In this document: positions 1-9,689 of the stretch, in pieces
Numbering within the stretch: the stretch's first letter is position 1
How the letters are laid out: each line of letters starts with the position of its first letter
NCBI GenBank assembly: GCA_024398495.1
Contig: JAKSJA010000004.1
Coordinates: 24,043 to 88,042, forward strand
DNA length: 64,000 bases
From: Bacteroidaceae bacterium
Lineage (GTDB): Bacteria > Bacteroidota > Bacteroidia > Bacteroidales > Bacteroidaceae
Reading direction: 5' to 3'
Translations under genes and position numbers: made by a program
Notes under the pieces: generated by a model
Told to the model about the DNA's origin: nothing
What the model saw: the letters and a program-made list of their open reading frames with translations, nothing else
Databases searched by the model: none

Positions 1-1317
1 TTTCCATTTCGGGAACTCCGAACGAATAGCAGCATAGTATTTCTCGCGCAGATTCTTGTAATCGGGCAAATCTTTGGGAGCCACTGACTTCTCCAAATAA
101 CGTTCCACATTCTTGGCGAGACGCAGATACAGTTCTTCCGGGAAACAAGTCTTGAAATAGGTAAACTCACCCGAGTTGTAGCCTTGCAGTACGTTAACAC
201 CTTTAGCCGCGTTGTATTTCCAAGAGAAGACTGGATCAGCGGGTACAACGGTGCCATCGGCATTGGGATTAGCAGTCGTATTACTATCGACTAATTCAAG
301 CCACACTTCACGAAGTTCCTCAAATGTCAAATCCTCAAGGTCTGCAATTTTGCTAATGCCCATAGTATGCAAGTTTCGCTCCATGCCACCTAAACTATCG
401 GGACATTGAATGACATTCATACCTCCTGACTGCATAATGATGTTCTTCACAATAGAATTTCCTTTTTCATCTTTAGCCAACGGCGAAACGGCTACAATAC
501 CTGCAGAAACACAACCTGCTGACTCACCAAAGAGTGTGATATTCGTTGGATCACCGCCAAAAGCACCTATATTGTGACGCACCCACCAGATGGCATCTAT
601 TTGGTCTAAATGTGCCAAATTGCCATTGACACCTTGATATTTATCTTGGTTACCATCATCCATCTTATGAGCATTAAGATAGCCACAGATATTGATGCGG
701 TAATTGATTGTAACCATGATGATATCGGGATTTTTTTTCACAAAATTACGACCATTGTAAAGAGGGTCAGCCGAGCCTCCTAATGTATATCCACCACCAT
801 GAATATAAACCATAACAGGTTTTTTGTCATCGGATTTGATTTCGCTAGCCCAAATATTGAGAGCGAGCATATCATCACCCTGCTCGTAGATAGAAGCATT
901 TTCGGATTTTTCCTCTTCCTGGCATGCAGAATGAGCAAAATGGAAAGCCTCGTACACCTCATCAGATGCAGGTAAAGCCTTAGCACGTTGGAAACGTAAG
1001 GCACCTACAGGCTGCTGAGCATAAGGGATGCCATAGAACTGAAGCACACCATCTTTCTCAAAACCGACGTAGGTACCTTGGTTCAATTTAACAGCCTTGC
1101 CTTGATCATAACTCTGCCCCGTGATTTTACGGTTAGGGGCATAAACATACTCATCCGTAGTAGCGGGATCTGCGTTCTCCACGAAAGTAATGCTATCGGC
1201 ATTCATCAAGGTTGTTCTCACCTGACCTCCGCGCCATACCTGAACAGTCTGAGCGTTCATAGTACAAGCAACTGCAAACGCCACTAATACGATAAATTGT
1301 TTTCTTTTCTTTTTCAT
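1..1317 (-). CDS. secreted type-B carboxylesterase (3' end cut by window edge)
   Basis: Partial gene read leftward; 439 codons lie in the window with no stop, so the C-terminus, including the expected catalytic His, lies beyond base 1. It begins with a basic, hydrophobic signal peptide ending near CTMNA. A short segment with ADSITFV follows, of the kind found at the N-terminus of many Bacteroidetes exported proteins. The catalytic domain shows the oxyanion motif YIHGGGY and the nucleophile elbow GESAG, with Ser266 as the likely nucleophile. This is the alpha/beta-hydrolase carboxylesterase/para-nitrobenzyl esterase family, which hydrolyses ester bonds; in gut Bacteroidetes such enzymes often deacylate plant polysaccharides, but nothing here fixes the substrate. 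A promoter lies about 250 bp upstream, giving a long leader. Confidence 0.9.
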   Translation of the reverse strand, partial: MKKKRKQFIVLVAFAVACTMNAQTVQVWRGGQVRTTLMNADSITFVENADPATTDEYVYAPNRKITGQSYDQGKAVKLNQGTYVGFEKDGVLQFYGIPYAQQPVGALRFQRAKALPASDEVYEAFHFAHSACQEEEKSENASIYEQGDDMLALNIWASEIKSDDKKPVMVYIHGGGYTLGGSADPLYNGRNFVKKNPDIIMVTINYRINICGYLNAHKMDDGNQDKYQGVNGNLAHLDQIDAIWWVRHNIGAFGGDPTNITLFGESAGCVSAGIVAVSPLAKDEKGNSIVKNIIMQSGGMNVIQCPDSLGGMERNLHTMGISKIADLEDLTFEELREVWLELVDSNTTANPNADGTVVPADPVFSWKYNAAKGVNVLQGYNSGEFTYFKTCFPEELYLRLAKNVERYLEKSVAPKDLPDYKNLREKYYAAIRSEFPKWK

Positions 1318-1569
1318 TTTGCTGTTTTTAATGGATTAAAATATAGTTGTTAGCTAAAAGTTTAGACAAAAAAAGACACGGCAGTAATGCTATCATCGTG
1401 CCATATACAATGTTGTAATCGATTGAAATGCAAGGTATTATTACTGTGTCCCAGAAGAAAGTCAACAACCATTAATAACGATTCATTAGCTCTGATACTT
1501 GGCTTACTGAAGAATGCTGTATGTCCGCCTTCAACGAAAATCATTTATACCCTATAATAGATTTGTTTG

Positions 1570-1600
1570 CAAATGTAGAAATAAATTCGTACCTCGCAAA
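1570..1600 (-). promoter_or_regulatory. promoter of the esterase
   Basis: Read leftward, TTTG (1600-1597), a 19-bp spacer, then TACATTTG (1577-1570). This fits the Bacteroidetes primary sigma pattern TTTG, about 20 bp, TAnnTTTG. Transcription would start near 1563, leaving a leader of about 245 nt before the esterase start. Confidence 0.7.
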
Positions 1601-1850
1601 GAAAATGGCAACTAATTTAGTTCATAACCATAACAAAAAAAGTATAACCATAATAATTTTCACAAAACAAAGCAGGTCAAAACAAAGTTTCTACAATTCA
1701 ATGAGAAGAGACAAACAATTCAACAGTAAGATACGATGCATTCTTTACGATAGTTTGTCCTCGTTGATGTAAGGAGAGTTGTCGGTAGTTGAAAGGATAT
1801 CAGTCCGCCGTCTCAGCGAAAGCTATCAGTTTAGCGAAGGATAGCTGCCG

Positions 1851-1942
1851 AACATCTAAGGTGTTAGGACTCGAACATCTCAGATGTTAGACTTCGAACA
1901 TTTAAGATGTTAGGACTCGAGCATCTAAGATGTTCGAGAGCT
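1851..1942. repeat. four tandem 23-bp units containing a palindrome
   Basis: Units start at 1851, 1874, 1897 and 1920. Each carries an inverted repeat of the form AACATCT-N-AGATGTT (perfect in the second unit, 1874-1888), followed by a conserved GACTCG or similar. Imperfect copies differ by one to four bases. There are no spacers, so it is not a CRISPR. The regular palindromes on one helix face look operator-like, but this is inference. Confidence 0.8.
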
Positions 1943-2006
1943 AAGATTGCATCAAGTAGAAACTAAGGACACATTAAATAGCAGCTAAAAGCACGTCAAA
2001 TGACAG

Positions 2007-2094
2007 GTTTCTTCACACCAAATCGGTCACCTCATCATAAAGAATGGGGTAACACTTCATAACAAGTTGTGCAATTCATCATAAAAATCCATCT
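2007..2094. repeat. degenerate 22-bp tandem repeat, about four units
   Basis: Units begin near 2007, 2029, 2051 and 2073. Their shared core is TTCATAA or ATCATAA at the same offset in each unit. The same unit type recurs in the array at 38438-38635. Confidence 0.6.
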
Positions 2095-2126
2095 GTTCTT
2101 GTGGTAAAATCCAAAACAATAACATT

Positions 2127-2235
2127 CTTGCGCTCCAGTAGGTGCTCAGGCGAGTTAAAGACTCGGAGCTTGCGCTCCAGTAGGTGCTCAGGCGAGTTAA
2201 AGACTCGGAACTTGCGCTCCAGTAGGTGCTTAGAC
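2127..2235. repeat. 42-bp tandem repeat, about 2.6 copies
   Basis: Two complete units (2127-2168, 2169-2210) differ by one base, and a third begins at 2211 and fades after about 25 bp. Each full unit contains the inverted repeat CGAGT-TAAAG-ACTCG (2151-2165 and 2193-2207), able to form a small hairpin. The array ends about 24 bp before the lysS promoter. Confidence 0.9.
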
Positions 2236-2258
2236 GAAAATAAATTTTCGTAGTTTTT

Positions 2259-2290
2259 TTTGTTTCTGTCTTCGGTTTGTTGTAATTTTG
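2259..2290 (+). promoter_or_regulatory. promoter of the lysS operon
   Basis: TTTG (2259-2262), a 20-bp spacer, then TAATTTTG (2283-2290). The -7 box sits inside the longer word CGGTTTGTTGTAATTTTG, which recurs almost unchanged twice upstream of dnaE. An AT-rich palindrome (CGAAAAT-AA-ATTTTCG, 2235-2250) lies just before it. The leader from about 2297 carries a small inverted repeat GCCC-TAAA-GGGC at 2301-2312. Confidence 0.8.
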
Positions 2291-2349
2291 CAGATATTAT
2301 GCCCTAAAGGGCAAGATAACAAGAATTAAACAACAAATTAAATATCATA

Positions 2350-3873
2350 ATGGAAACAAACAATCACAATCTCAGTGAACAGGAGATAGGAAGAAGACAA
2401 AGTCTTCAAGAATTGCGCAATCTAGGTATCGACCCGTATCCTGCTGCGGAATTTCCAACAAATGCGTTTTCAACAGATATCAAGGATGAATTCAAGGACG
2501 ATGACGAGCCACGTCAGGTGAGCATCGCTGGTCGTTTGATGAGCCGAAGGGTGATGGGCAAGGCAAGTTTTGCCGAACTACAAGACTCTAAAGGCCGCAT
2601 ACAACTATATGTCAGCCGTGACGACATCTGTCCTGACGAAGACAAGACGATGTACAACACGGTATTCAAAAAACTACTCGACATCGGCGACTTCATAGGT
2701 ATCAACGGATATGTGTTCCGCACTCAAATGGGTGAGATAAGTGTTCACGTACAAAAGATTACGGTATTGGCAAAGTGTCTTAAGCCTCTGCCTATAGTAA
2801 AATATAAAGATGGTGTCGTATATGACAAGTTTGATGATCCAGAACTACGCTACCGTCAGCGTTATGTTGACCTTGTAGTAAACGAAGGTGTGAAAGACAC
2901 ATTCCTCAAACGTGCCACAATAATACGTACAATGCGTCAGGTGTTTGACGAAGCCGGTTTCACAGAAGTAGAGACCCCTATCCTACAGTTGATTGCCGGT
3001 GGTGCAAGTGCCCGCCCTTTCATAACACACCATAATACTCTTGACCAAGACATGTATCTGCGTATCGCAACAGAGCTGTATCTGAAACGGCTTATCGTAG
3101 GCGGTTTCGAGGGTGTCTATGAGATTGGAAGAAACTTCCGCAATGAGGGTATGGACAAGAGCCACAACCCTGAGTTCACATGTATGGAGTTGTACGTATC
3201 TTATAAAGACTACAACTGGATGATGTCGTTCACGGAGCAGTTATTGGAAAAGATTTGCATTGCTGTGAACGGAAAACCTGAGGTGCAGGTAGGCGAAAAC
3301 ATGATTTCATTCAAAGCACCATTCCGCCGTCTGCCTATACTTGAGGCTATCAAAGAGAAGACAGGCCATGACCTTGAGAACATGAGTGAGGAAGATATGC
3401 GCGGCATTGCAAAGAAACTCGGTGTGGAAGACACTGACAAGATGGGACGCGGCAAACTCATTGATGAGATTTTCGGAGAGACATGCGAAGGCACGTTCAT
3501 ACAACCAACATTCATTACCGACTATCCTGTAGAGATGTCGCCATTGACAAAGATGCACCGTTCAAAAAAGGGGTTGACAGAGCGTTTCGAACTGATGGTA
3601 AACGGAAAAGAACTGGCAAATGCCTATTCAGAGCTCAACGACCCTATTGACCAGGAAGAGCGATTTATCGAGCAGATGAGACTTGCTGATAAGGGGGATG
3701 ACGAAGCGATGGTAATCGACCATGACTTCCTGCGCGCTCTTCAGTACGGAATGCCACCGACATCGGGTATTGGTATTGGAATCGACCGTCTTGCCATACT
3801 GATGACAGGACAGCCGAACATTCAGGAAGTACTGCTCTTCCCTACAATGAAACCAAAAGGAATTGACAACTAA
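2350..3873 (+). CDS. lysS: lysyl-tRNA synthetase (class II)
   Basis: Charges tRNA-Lys with lysine using ATP, in the cytoplasm. The 507 residues hold an OB-fold anticodon-binding domain (about 60-160) and the class II catalytic core. Motif 2 is visible around GRNFRNEGMD and motif 3 around GIGIGIDRLAILM near the C-terminus. Length matches E. coli LysS; some Bacteroides homologues carry a C-terminal extension that is absent here. It is the first gene of a tightly packed operon, with gpsA 11 bp downstream. Confidence 0.97.
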   Translation: METNNHNLSEQEIGRRQSLQELRNLGIDPYPAAEFPTNAFSTDIKDEFKDDDEPRQVSIAGRLMSRRVMGKASFAELQDSKGRIQLYVSRDDICPDEDKTMYNTVFKKLLDIGDFIGINGYVFRTQMGEISVHVQKITVLAKCLKPLPIVKYKDGVVYDKFDDPELRYRQRYVDLVVNEGVKDTFLKRATIIRTMRQVFDEAGFTEVETPILQLIAGGASARPFITHHNTLDQDMYLRIATELYLKRLIVGGFEGVYEIGRNFRNEGMDKSHNPEFTCMELYVSYKDYNWMMSFTEQLLEKICIAVNGKPEVQVGENMISFKAPFRRLPILEAIKEKTGHDLENMSEEDMRGIAKKLGVEDTDKMGRGKLIDEIFGETCEGTFIQPTFITDYPVEMSPLTKMHRSKKGLTERFELMVNGKELANAYSELNDPIDQEERFIEQMRLADKGDDEAMVIDHDFLRALQYGMPPTSGIGIGIDRLAILMTGQPNIQEVLLFPTMKPKGIDN

Positions 3874-3884
3874 AAGGTTAAAAC

Positions 3885-4880
3885 ATGTTTTCTTGTGGAA
3901 AGATTGCGATAATAGGAGGTGGCAGTTGGGCTACGGCTGTTGCGAAGATTATAATCTCACATACTCATCACATTGGATGGTATCTGAGGCGTGATGACCG
4001 TATTGCAGACTTTAAGCGCATGCGCCACAATCCTGCATACCTTGAGACGGTACATTTTGACATCAACGAGATATTTTTCACTTCGGACATCAACGAAATA
4101 GTACAAAAATATGACACTCTGGTGTTTGTCACGCCATCGCCATATCTCAAGAATCATCTCAACAAGTTGAAGTCACGCATCAAGGACAAGTTTATCGTAA
4201 CAGCAATAAAAGGTGTGGTACCAGACAACAACCTCGTGGTAAGCGAGTATTTCCACCAGATTTTCGATGTACCATACGAAAATCTTGCCTGCATAGGCGG
4301 TCCTTCTCATGCAGAAGAGGTGGCATTGGAACGCCTGACATACCTAACGGTAGGCTGTGCTGATCAAGAAAAAGCAAAGGCTTTCGCCGACATACTGGAA
4401 AATCACTTTGTCAAGACGAAGACATCTGCAGACGTGTTGGGAATAGAATACGCATCAGTACTAAAAAATGTCTATGCCATTGCAACAGGTATATGCAACG
4501 GATTAAAATACGGAGATAACTTCCAGGCTGTACTTATCGCCAACTCCATAACGGAAATGAAGAGATTTATGAATGTTGTCCATCCATTGGAACGCAACAT
4601 GGTTGATTCAGTATATCTCGGAGACCTGCTTGTGACAACTTATTCCAACTTCTCACGCAACCGCACCTTCGGCACCATGATAGGCAAAGGATACAGTGTG
4701 AAGAGTGCACAGATAGAAATGGAGATGATAGCCGAAGGATATTTCGGTACCAAGTGTATGCAAGAAATAAATCAAAGATACCATGTAAACATGCCTATTC
4801 TTGATGCTGTTCACAACATTCTCTATGAAAGAATATCACCACAAGTAGAAATAAAATTATTGACCGACACATTTAGATAA
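3885..4880 (+). CDS. gpsA: NAD(P)-dependent glycerol-3-phosphate dehydrogenase
   Basis: Makes sn-glycerol 3-phosphate from dihydroxyacetone phosphate for phospholipid synthesis. The 331 residues begin with the Rossmann motif IGGGSWATAVAK. The catalytic-lysine region EYASVLKNVYAIATGI is present in the C-terminal domain, and the substrate-binding segment is recognisable around SNFSRNRTFG. It lies 11 bp after lysS and 22 bp before pgi, so it is almost certainly co-transcribed with both. Confidence 0.95.
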   Translation: MFSCGKIAIIGGGSWATAVAKIIISHTHHIGWYLRRDDRIADFKRMRHNPAYLETVHFDINEIFFTSDINEIVQKYDTLVFVTPSPYLKNHLNKLKSRIKDKFIVTAIKGVVPDNNLVVSEYFHQIFDVPYENLACIGGPSHAEEVALERLTYLTVGCADQEKAKAFADILENHFVKTKTSADVLGIEYASVLKNVYAIATGICNGLKYGDNFQAVLIANSITEMKRFMNVVHPLERNMVDSVYLGDLLVTTYSNFSRNRTFGTMIGKGYSVKSAQIEMEMIAEGYFGTKCMQEINQRYHVNMPILDAVHNILYERISPQVEIKLLTDTFR

Positions 4881-4902
4881 TTGACAATAACACAATATAA
4901 CA

Positions 4903-6246
4903 ATGAAGAATCTAAGTTTAGACATAAGCAAAGCCGTTCAGTTCCTTGACAACGGTACAATGGAAAGTATTGAAAAGAAAGTAAAGGAATCACAGATGGC
5001 ATTGGAAGACGGGACTTGTTCGGGGAATGACTTTCTCGGATGGATGCATCTGCCATCATCGATAACTCCTGCATTCTTAAAAGAGATAAAGGACACAGCA
5101 GAATGTCTGCGAAAGGAATGCGATACAATCATCGTTGCCGGTATCGGTGGCAGTTATCTCGGTGCACGCGCTGTGATTGAGGCGTTAAGCAATTCCTTTG
5201 CATGGCTGAAACACACTTCACCAACGATAATCTTTGCAGGAAACAACATCAGCGAAGACTATCTGTCGGAACTGTCGGAATATCTCAAGGACAAGAAGTT
5301 TGGTGTGATAAACATTTCCAAGTCGGGAACGACAACAGAGACAGCTCTTACATTCCGCCTATTGAAGAAACAATGTGAAGACCAACGAGGCAAAGATGTT
5401 GCGAAGAAAGTCATCGTTGCTATCACAGATGCAGTGAAAGGTGCTGCACGCGCTGCTGCAACGAAAGAAGGTTACAAGACTTTCGTTATCCCAGACAATG
5501 TCGGAGGTCGTTTCTCTGTTCTCACACCAGTAGGACTGCTACCTATTGCCTGTGCAGGATTTGACATCGAGAAACTGGTTGCAGGTGCAACGGAAATGGA
5601 AAAGGTTTGCGGCATTGACACTCCTTTCAACGAAAATCCTGCTGCACAATATGCAATGGTGCGCAACGCATTGTATGCAAGCGGCAAAAAGAACGAGATA
5701 CTTGTAAACTATCAGCCGAAACTGCACTTCATGAGCGAATGGTGGAAACAGTTGTACGGAGAGAGCGAAGGAAAAGAAAACAAAGGAATCTTCCCTGCAT
5801 CAGTTGATTTCACTACAGACTTGCACTCTATGGGACAATGGATTCAGGAAGGCGAACGCAGTATATTTGAGACAGTACTTAGCATTGAAGAGCCTAACCG
5901 AAAATTGCTCTTCCCATCCGATGATGAAAATCTTGACGGGCTCAATTTCCTCGCAGGAAAACGCATTGACGAGGTCAACAAGATGGCAGAACTCGGCACT
6001 CAGTTGGCACACGTTGATGGTGGTGTGCCTAACATACGCATCAATATACCGCTACTCAATGAGTATTACATCGGACAGATAATATATTTCTTTGAAATAG
6101 GATGCGGTATCAGCGGTAATATTCTCGGAGTAAATGCTTTCAACCAACCAGGCGTGGAGGCATACAAAAAGAATATGTTCGCACTACTCAACAAGCCAGG
6201 ATATGAGGCAGAGAGCAAGGCTATTCAGGAAAGACTAAAAAAATGA
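4903..6246 (+). CDS. pgi: glucose-6-phosphate isomerase
   Basis: Interconverts glucose 6-phosphate and fructose 6-phosphate. The 447 residues are typical of the shorter bacterial form. Visible motifs are [11 protein letters not shown] (sugar-phosphate binding), SKSGTTTET in the SIS domain, and the C-terminal family signature around [14 protein letters not shown]. The stop codon overlaps the start of the next gene (ATGA), which points to translational coupling with the HAD phosphatase. Confidence 0.97.
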   Translation: MKNLSLDISKAVQFLDNGTMESIEKKVKESQMALEDGTCSGNDFLGWMHLPSSITPAFLKEIKDTAECLRKECDTIIVAGIGGSYLGARAVIEALSNSFAWLKHTSPTIIFAGNNISEDYLSELSEYLKDKKFGVINISKSGTTTETALTFRLLKKQCEDQRGKDVAKKVIVAITDAVKGAARAAATKEGYKTFVIPDNVGGRFSVLTPVGLLPIACAGFDIEKLVAGATEMEKVCGIDTPFNENPAAQYAMVRNALYASGKKNEILVNYQPKLHFMSEWWKQLYGESEGKENKGIFPASVDFTTDLHSMGQWIQEGERSIFETVLSIEEPNRKLLFPSDDENLDGLNFLAGKRIDEVNKMAELGTQLAHVDGGVPNIRINIPLLNEYYIGQIIYFFEIGCGISGNILGVNAFNQPGVEAYKKNMFALLNKPGYEAESKAIQERLKK

Positions 6247-6920
6247 TAAAGGCATTTCTCTTCGACATGGATGGAGTCATCTACGACTCCATGCCGTATC
6301 ATGCATACGCATGGCATAAAGCCATGGACGAGTATGGACTACATATGAGTGAGTCCGATGCTTACAAGTATGAGGGCATGAGAGGACTGGAGACGATAAA
6401 AATTCTGGCAAAAGATCAGAACATAGCACTCCCTTCCAATGACAAGGTGAAAGAGATGTATGAACGGAAGAGTAATATCTTCGCTACATTTCCTTTTCCC
6501 GAACAGATAGAAGGAGTTTACGATCTTATGACAGAACTGAAGGAGAGGGGAATAAAAATATGCATCGTAACAGGCAGTGGGCAGAACAATGTGTTGAATA
6601 GGATTTGCAAAGACTTTGAAGGGCTGATACACAAAGACCTCATGGTGACAAGTCATGACGTACAGCATGGGAAGCCACAGCCCGACCCATACTTAATGGG
6701 GATACAGAAGGTCGGTGCAAATGCAGAAGAATGTATTGTAGTAGAAAATGCACCTATGGGAATAAAAGCAGGAAAGGCAGCTGGGTGTTATACCGTTGCC
6801 GTCAATACAGGTCCCCTGCCAAACAGCATCCTCGAAGATGCTGGGGCGGATGTCGTTTTCAAGACGATGAAAGAATTGCAAAATAATCTGCCAAGTTTAT
6901 TGACTGTTGAAAAAAAATAA
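6243..6920 (+). CDS. HAD-superfamily hydrolase, beta-phosphoglucomutase-like
   Basis: A 225-residue HAD enzyme with motif [10 protein letters not shown] (nucleophile and acid Asp), motif II around TGSG, motif III in HGKPQPDPY and motif IV in [10 protein letters not shown]. The helical cap after motif I is of the beta-phosphoglucomutase/sugar-phosphatase type, so a sugar phosphate is the likely substrate; the exact one cannot be read. Its 4-bp overlap with pgi and the following fkp suggest a role in sugar-phosphate handling, perhaps removal of a toxic or stray sugar phosphate. Confidence 0.85.
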   Translation: MIKAFLFDMDGVIYDSMPYHAYAWHKAMDEYGLHMSESDAYKYEGMRGLETIKILAKDQNIALPSNDKVKEMYERKSNIFATFPFPEQIEGVYDLMTELKERGIKICIVTGSGQNNVLNRICKDFEGLIHKDLMVTSHDVQHGKPQPDPYLMGIQKVGANAEECIVVENAPMGIKAGKAAGCYTVAVNTGPLPNSILEDAGADVVFKTMKELQNNLPSLLTVEKK

Positions 6921-6929
6921 AATCAATAT

Positions 6930-9689
6930 ATGAAAAAACTATTATCCTTACCGCCAAATCTTGTCGAACATTTCCACAAGATAACAGGTTACGACAAAGA
7001 TGAGTATTTCTGCACCAACGACCCTATTGGACATAGGCTTGGTTCTGGTGGTGGCACTTCGTGGCTGTTGCATGAAGCACATAAGGCAGACAATAGTAAT
7101 GAATCTTTTTCCTCGTGGCTTGGCAAAGAAAAAAGAATACTGATGCATGCAGGTGGACAGGGACGCAGACTTCCTGCTTACGCACCATCGGGAAAGATAC
7201 TGACACCTATACCAATCTTCCGCTGGATGAGAGGTCAGCGGCTGTCGCAGAACTTACTGTCATTGCAATTGTCATTATATGAAGAGATGATGGAGGCAGC
7301 TCCTGACAACATGCACACAATGATTGTCAATGGTGATGTATATATAAGAACAACAAAGCCACTGCCAAAATTACCTGATGCTGATGTCATCTGTATGGGA
7401 TTATGGTTAGGTCGGGAGATAGCCAAAGACCACGGCGTCTTCGTTTCTAAGCGAGAAACTCCACAGATATTGGACCACATGCTTCAGAAACCATCATACG
7501 AGCAATTAGATTCATTGCTTTGTGATCATTATTTTATGACAGACATAGGTATATGGTTCCTCAGTGACAAGGCTGTTCGAGCGCTTGACAAGCATTGCGA
7601 AGGAATGAAAGAATATGACTTATATTCTGAATTTGGCTGTTCTCTGGGGGAAAACCCGACAGTAAAAGACATAGAATTAAACGAGTTGAAGGTCGTCATA
7701 ATGCCTCTCGATGGTGGAGAATTCTACCATTATGGCAGTACGCCGGAGATCATATCTTCTACACTTGAAATACAAAATCTCGTTCATGACCAACGCGAGA
7801 TAATACACCGCAAGGTAAGAGTACAGCCATCTATCTTCACACAGAATTGTATCAGTAGGATTACACTCACAAAAGACAATCCTAATATATGGATAGAAAA
7901 CAGTTTCATCGGAAAGAGATGGCACATATCACAGAAAAATGTTATAACGGGTGTACCGGGAAATGATTGGGAGATAACATTGCAACCAGAAGACTGCATT
8001 GACATCATACCTATCGGAAAGGATGAATACTGTGCCCGTGTTTATGGATTTTATGATAAGTTTGCAGGAGAAGCACAAAAGGAAGAACGTTTTCCTGTAA
8101 CAAAAAGCATCGATGAACTCGGGAAATTAGTCAACATACAGTTGGATTACCGTAAAAACAATGGAAAGAACATTGATTTCAAAAAATTGTTCGGCAATGC
8201 ACGTCTGTTGTCAGCAGAAGATATTTCGGATATTGCGAATCTGGAACGATTGGAAGAACAGCGTAAGATGTTCCGCAAGTATAATTGGGCAGCGCTAGCC
8301 GCAAATTACAAGCAGAGTATCTTCTATCAGATAGACCTTAACGATGCAGCACAAGAATTTGCAGCCAACGACATTCCACTGCCACCACAAGTGACTGATG
8401 ACTTGCCATTGATGACGCGCATCCGTGACAATATGTTCCGTGCAGAAACCGAGAGATTGAAAAACGGTGCAGAAGACAACAAAACCAATGAATTTACAAA
8501 CAATGCTTTTGCTTTGTTGCGTGAAGGATTGACTTCAACAGTTCTCGCAGACAGACAATGCCCTAAAATGTCTGTATATCCTGACCAAATAGTATGGGGA
8601 CGCAGCCCTGTACGCATAGACCTTGCCGGTGGATGGACAGACACACCACCATATTGTCTCAACGAAGGTGGCAATGTGGTAAACATTGCAATAGAACTGA
8701 ATGGACAGATGCCTCTACAGACATATGTCCGCCCATGTAAAGAATATCACATTATACTCCGAAGCATAGACCTTGGAGTATCTGAAACCATTACCACCTA
8801 CGAAGAACTGGCAGATTTCAATCATGTGGGTTCACCATTCTCAATACCTAAAGCTGCTTTAGCACTGGCAGGATTCCAGCCTGGATTCTCAACAGAACAA
8901 TATCCTACCCTTGAATCACAGTTAAAGGCATTTGGTTGCGGAATAGAAGTGACATCACTTGCAGCCATACCTGCAGGAAGCGGACTCGGTACGAGTAGCA
9001 TCTTGGCATCAACCGTACTGGGAGCAGTAAGCAATTTCTGCGGACTTGGATGGGACAAAAATGAAATCGGCAAGCGTACACTCGTATTAGAGCAGTTACT
9101 CACCACCGGAGGTGGATGGCAAGACCAGTTCGGTGGCATCTTACAAGGGATAAAACTATTGCAAACAGTACCAGATTTCAATCAAAGTCCTGTCGTAAGA
9201 TGGCTACCTGATGATCTCTTCACACAAGCCGAATACAAGAGTTGTCATCTGCTTTATTATACAGGAATAACACGTACAGCAAAAAAACTGTTGGCAGAGA
9301 TCGTAAAGAAAATGTTCCTCAATGACAGTAATGAACTGACCCTGCTTGCAAATATGAAACAGCATGCTCTTGACACGTACGAAGCAATACAACAACAGTC
9401 CTTCGAAAAATACGGACAACTGGTGCGTAAGACATGGGAACAAAACCAACTTATTGATGGTGGAACAAACCCAGAATCTGTGGCCGCCATAACACGACTG
9501 ATAGACGACTATTGTCTCGGATATAAACTTGCTGGAGCAGGTGGAGGTGGCTATCTGTATATGGTAGCCAAAGACCCTGATGCCGCTACAAAAATAAAGA
9601 AGGTACTGGCCGAACACAGAACAAATGCCAATGAACGTTTTGTTAAGATGAGCATCAGTCAACACGGATTACAGATAAGCAGAAGTTAA
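6930..9689 (+). CDS. fkp: bifunctional L-fucokinase / L-fucose-1-phosphate guanylyltransferase
   Basis: Salvages free L-fucose to GDP-fucose, used to fucosylate capsule and surface proteins in Bacteroidales. The 919 residues are close to B. fragilis Fkp. The N-terminal half is the guanylyltransferase: GSGGGTSWLLHEA, then MHAGGQGRRLPAYAPSGK as the nucleotide-binding loop. The C-terminal part from about residue 560 is a GHMP kinase, with RIDLAGGWTDTPP, the phosphate loop PAGSGLGTSSIL and AGAGGGGY. It follows the HAD gene by 9 bp, and its stop overlaps the next start by 1 bp. No GDP-fucose consumer is seen in the window. Confidence 0.95.
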   Translation: MKKLLSLPPNLVEHFHKITGYDKDEYFCTNDPIGHRLGSGGGTSWLLHEAHKADNSNESFSSWLGKEKRILMHAGGQGRRLPAYAPSGKILTPIPIFRWMRGQRLSQNLLSLQLSLYEEMMEAAPDNMHTMIVNGDVYIRTTKPLPKLPDADVICMGLWLGREIAKDHGVFVSKRETPQILDHMLQKPSYEQLDSLLCDHYFMTDIGIWFLSDKAVRALDKHCEGMKEYDLYSEFGCSLGENPTVKDIELNELKVVIMPLDGGEFYHYGSTPEIISSTLEIQNLVHDQREIIHRKVRVQPSIFTQNCISRITLTKDNPNIWIENSFIGKRWHISQKNVITGVPGNDWEITLQPEDCIDIIPIGKDEYCARVYGFYDKFAGEAQKEERFPVTKSIDELGKLVNIQLDYRKNNGKNIDFKKLFGNARLLSAEDISDIANLERLEEQRKMFRKYNWAALAANYKQSIFYQIDLNDAAQEFAANDIPLPPQVTDDLPLMTRIRDNMFRAETERLKNGAEDNKTNEFTNNAFALLREGLTSTVLADRQCPKMSVYPDQIVWGRSPVRIDLAGGWTDTPPYCLNEGGNVVNIAIELNGQMPLQTYVRPCKEYHIILRSIDLGVSETITTYEELADFNHVGSPFSIPKAALALAGFQPGFSTEQYPTLESQLKAFGCGIEVTSLAAIPAGSGLGTSSILASTVLGAVSNFCGLGWDKNEIGKRTLVLEQLLTTGGGWQDQFGGILQGIKLLQTVPDFNQSPVVRWLPDDLFTQAEYKSCHLLYYTGITRTAKKLLAEIVKKMFLNDSNELTLLANMKQHALDTYEAIQQQSFEKYGQLVRKTWEQNQLIDGGTNPESVAAITRLIDDYCLGYKLAGAGGGGYLYMVAKDPDAATKIKKVLAEHRTNANERFVKMSISQHGLQISRS

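Larger units (their letters stand above)
1318..2349. other. intergenic gap of 1,032 bp between esterase and lysS
   Basis: The right part of the esterase leader (1318-1563) and AT-rich sequence to about 1850 show no convincing gene; an open frame at 1521-1772 is low-complexity and has no recognisable protein. From 1851 to 2235 the gap is filled with three kinds of short tandem repeat, listed separately. The lysS promoter closes the gap. Confidence 0.7.

Noticed and set aside
1521-1772. Open frame of 83 codons in the first gap
   Set aside because: AT-rich, Lys/Asn/Ser-biased translation; it begins within the esterase leader region and crosses the esterase promoter.
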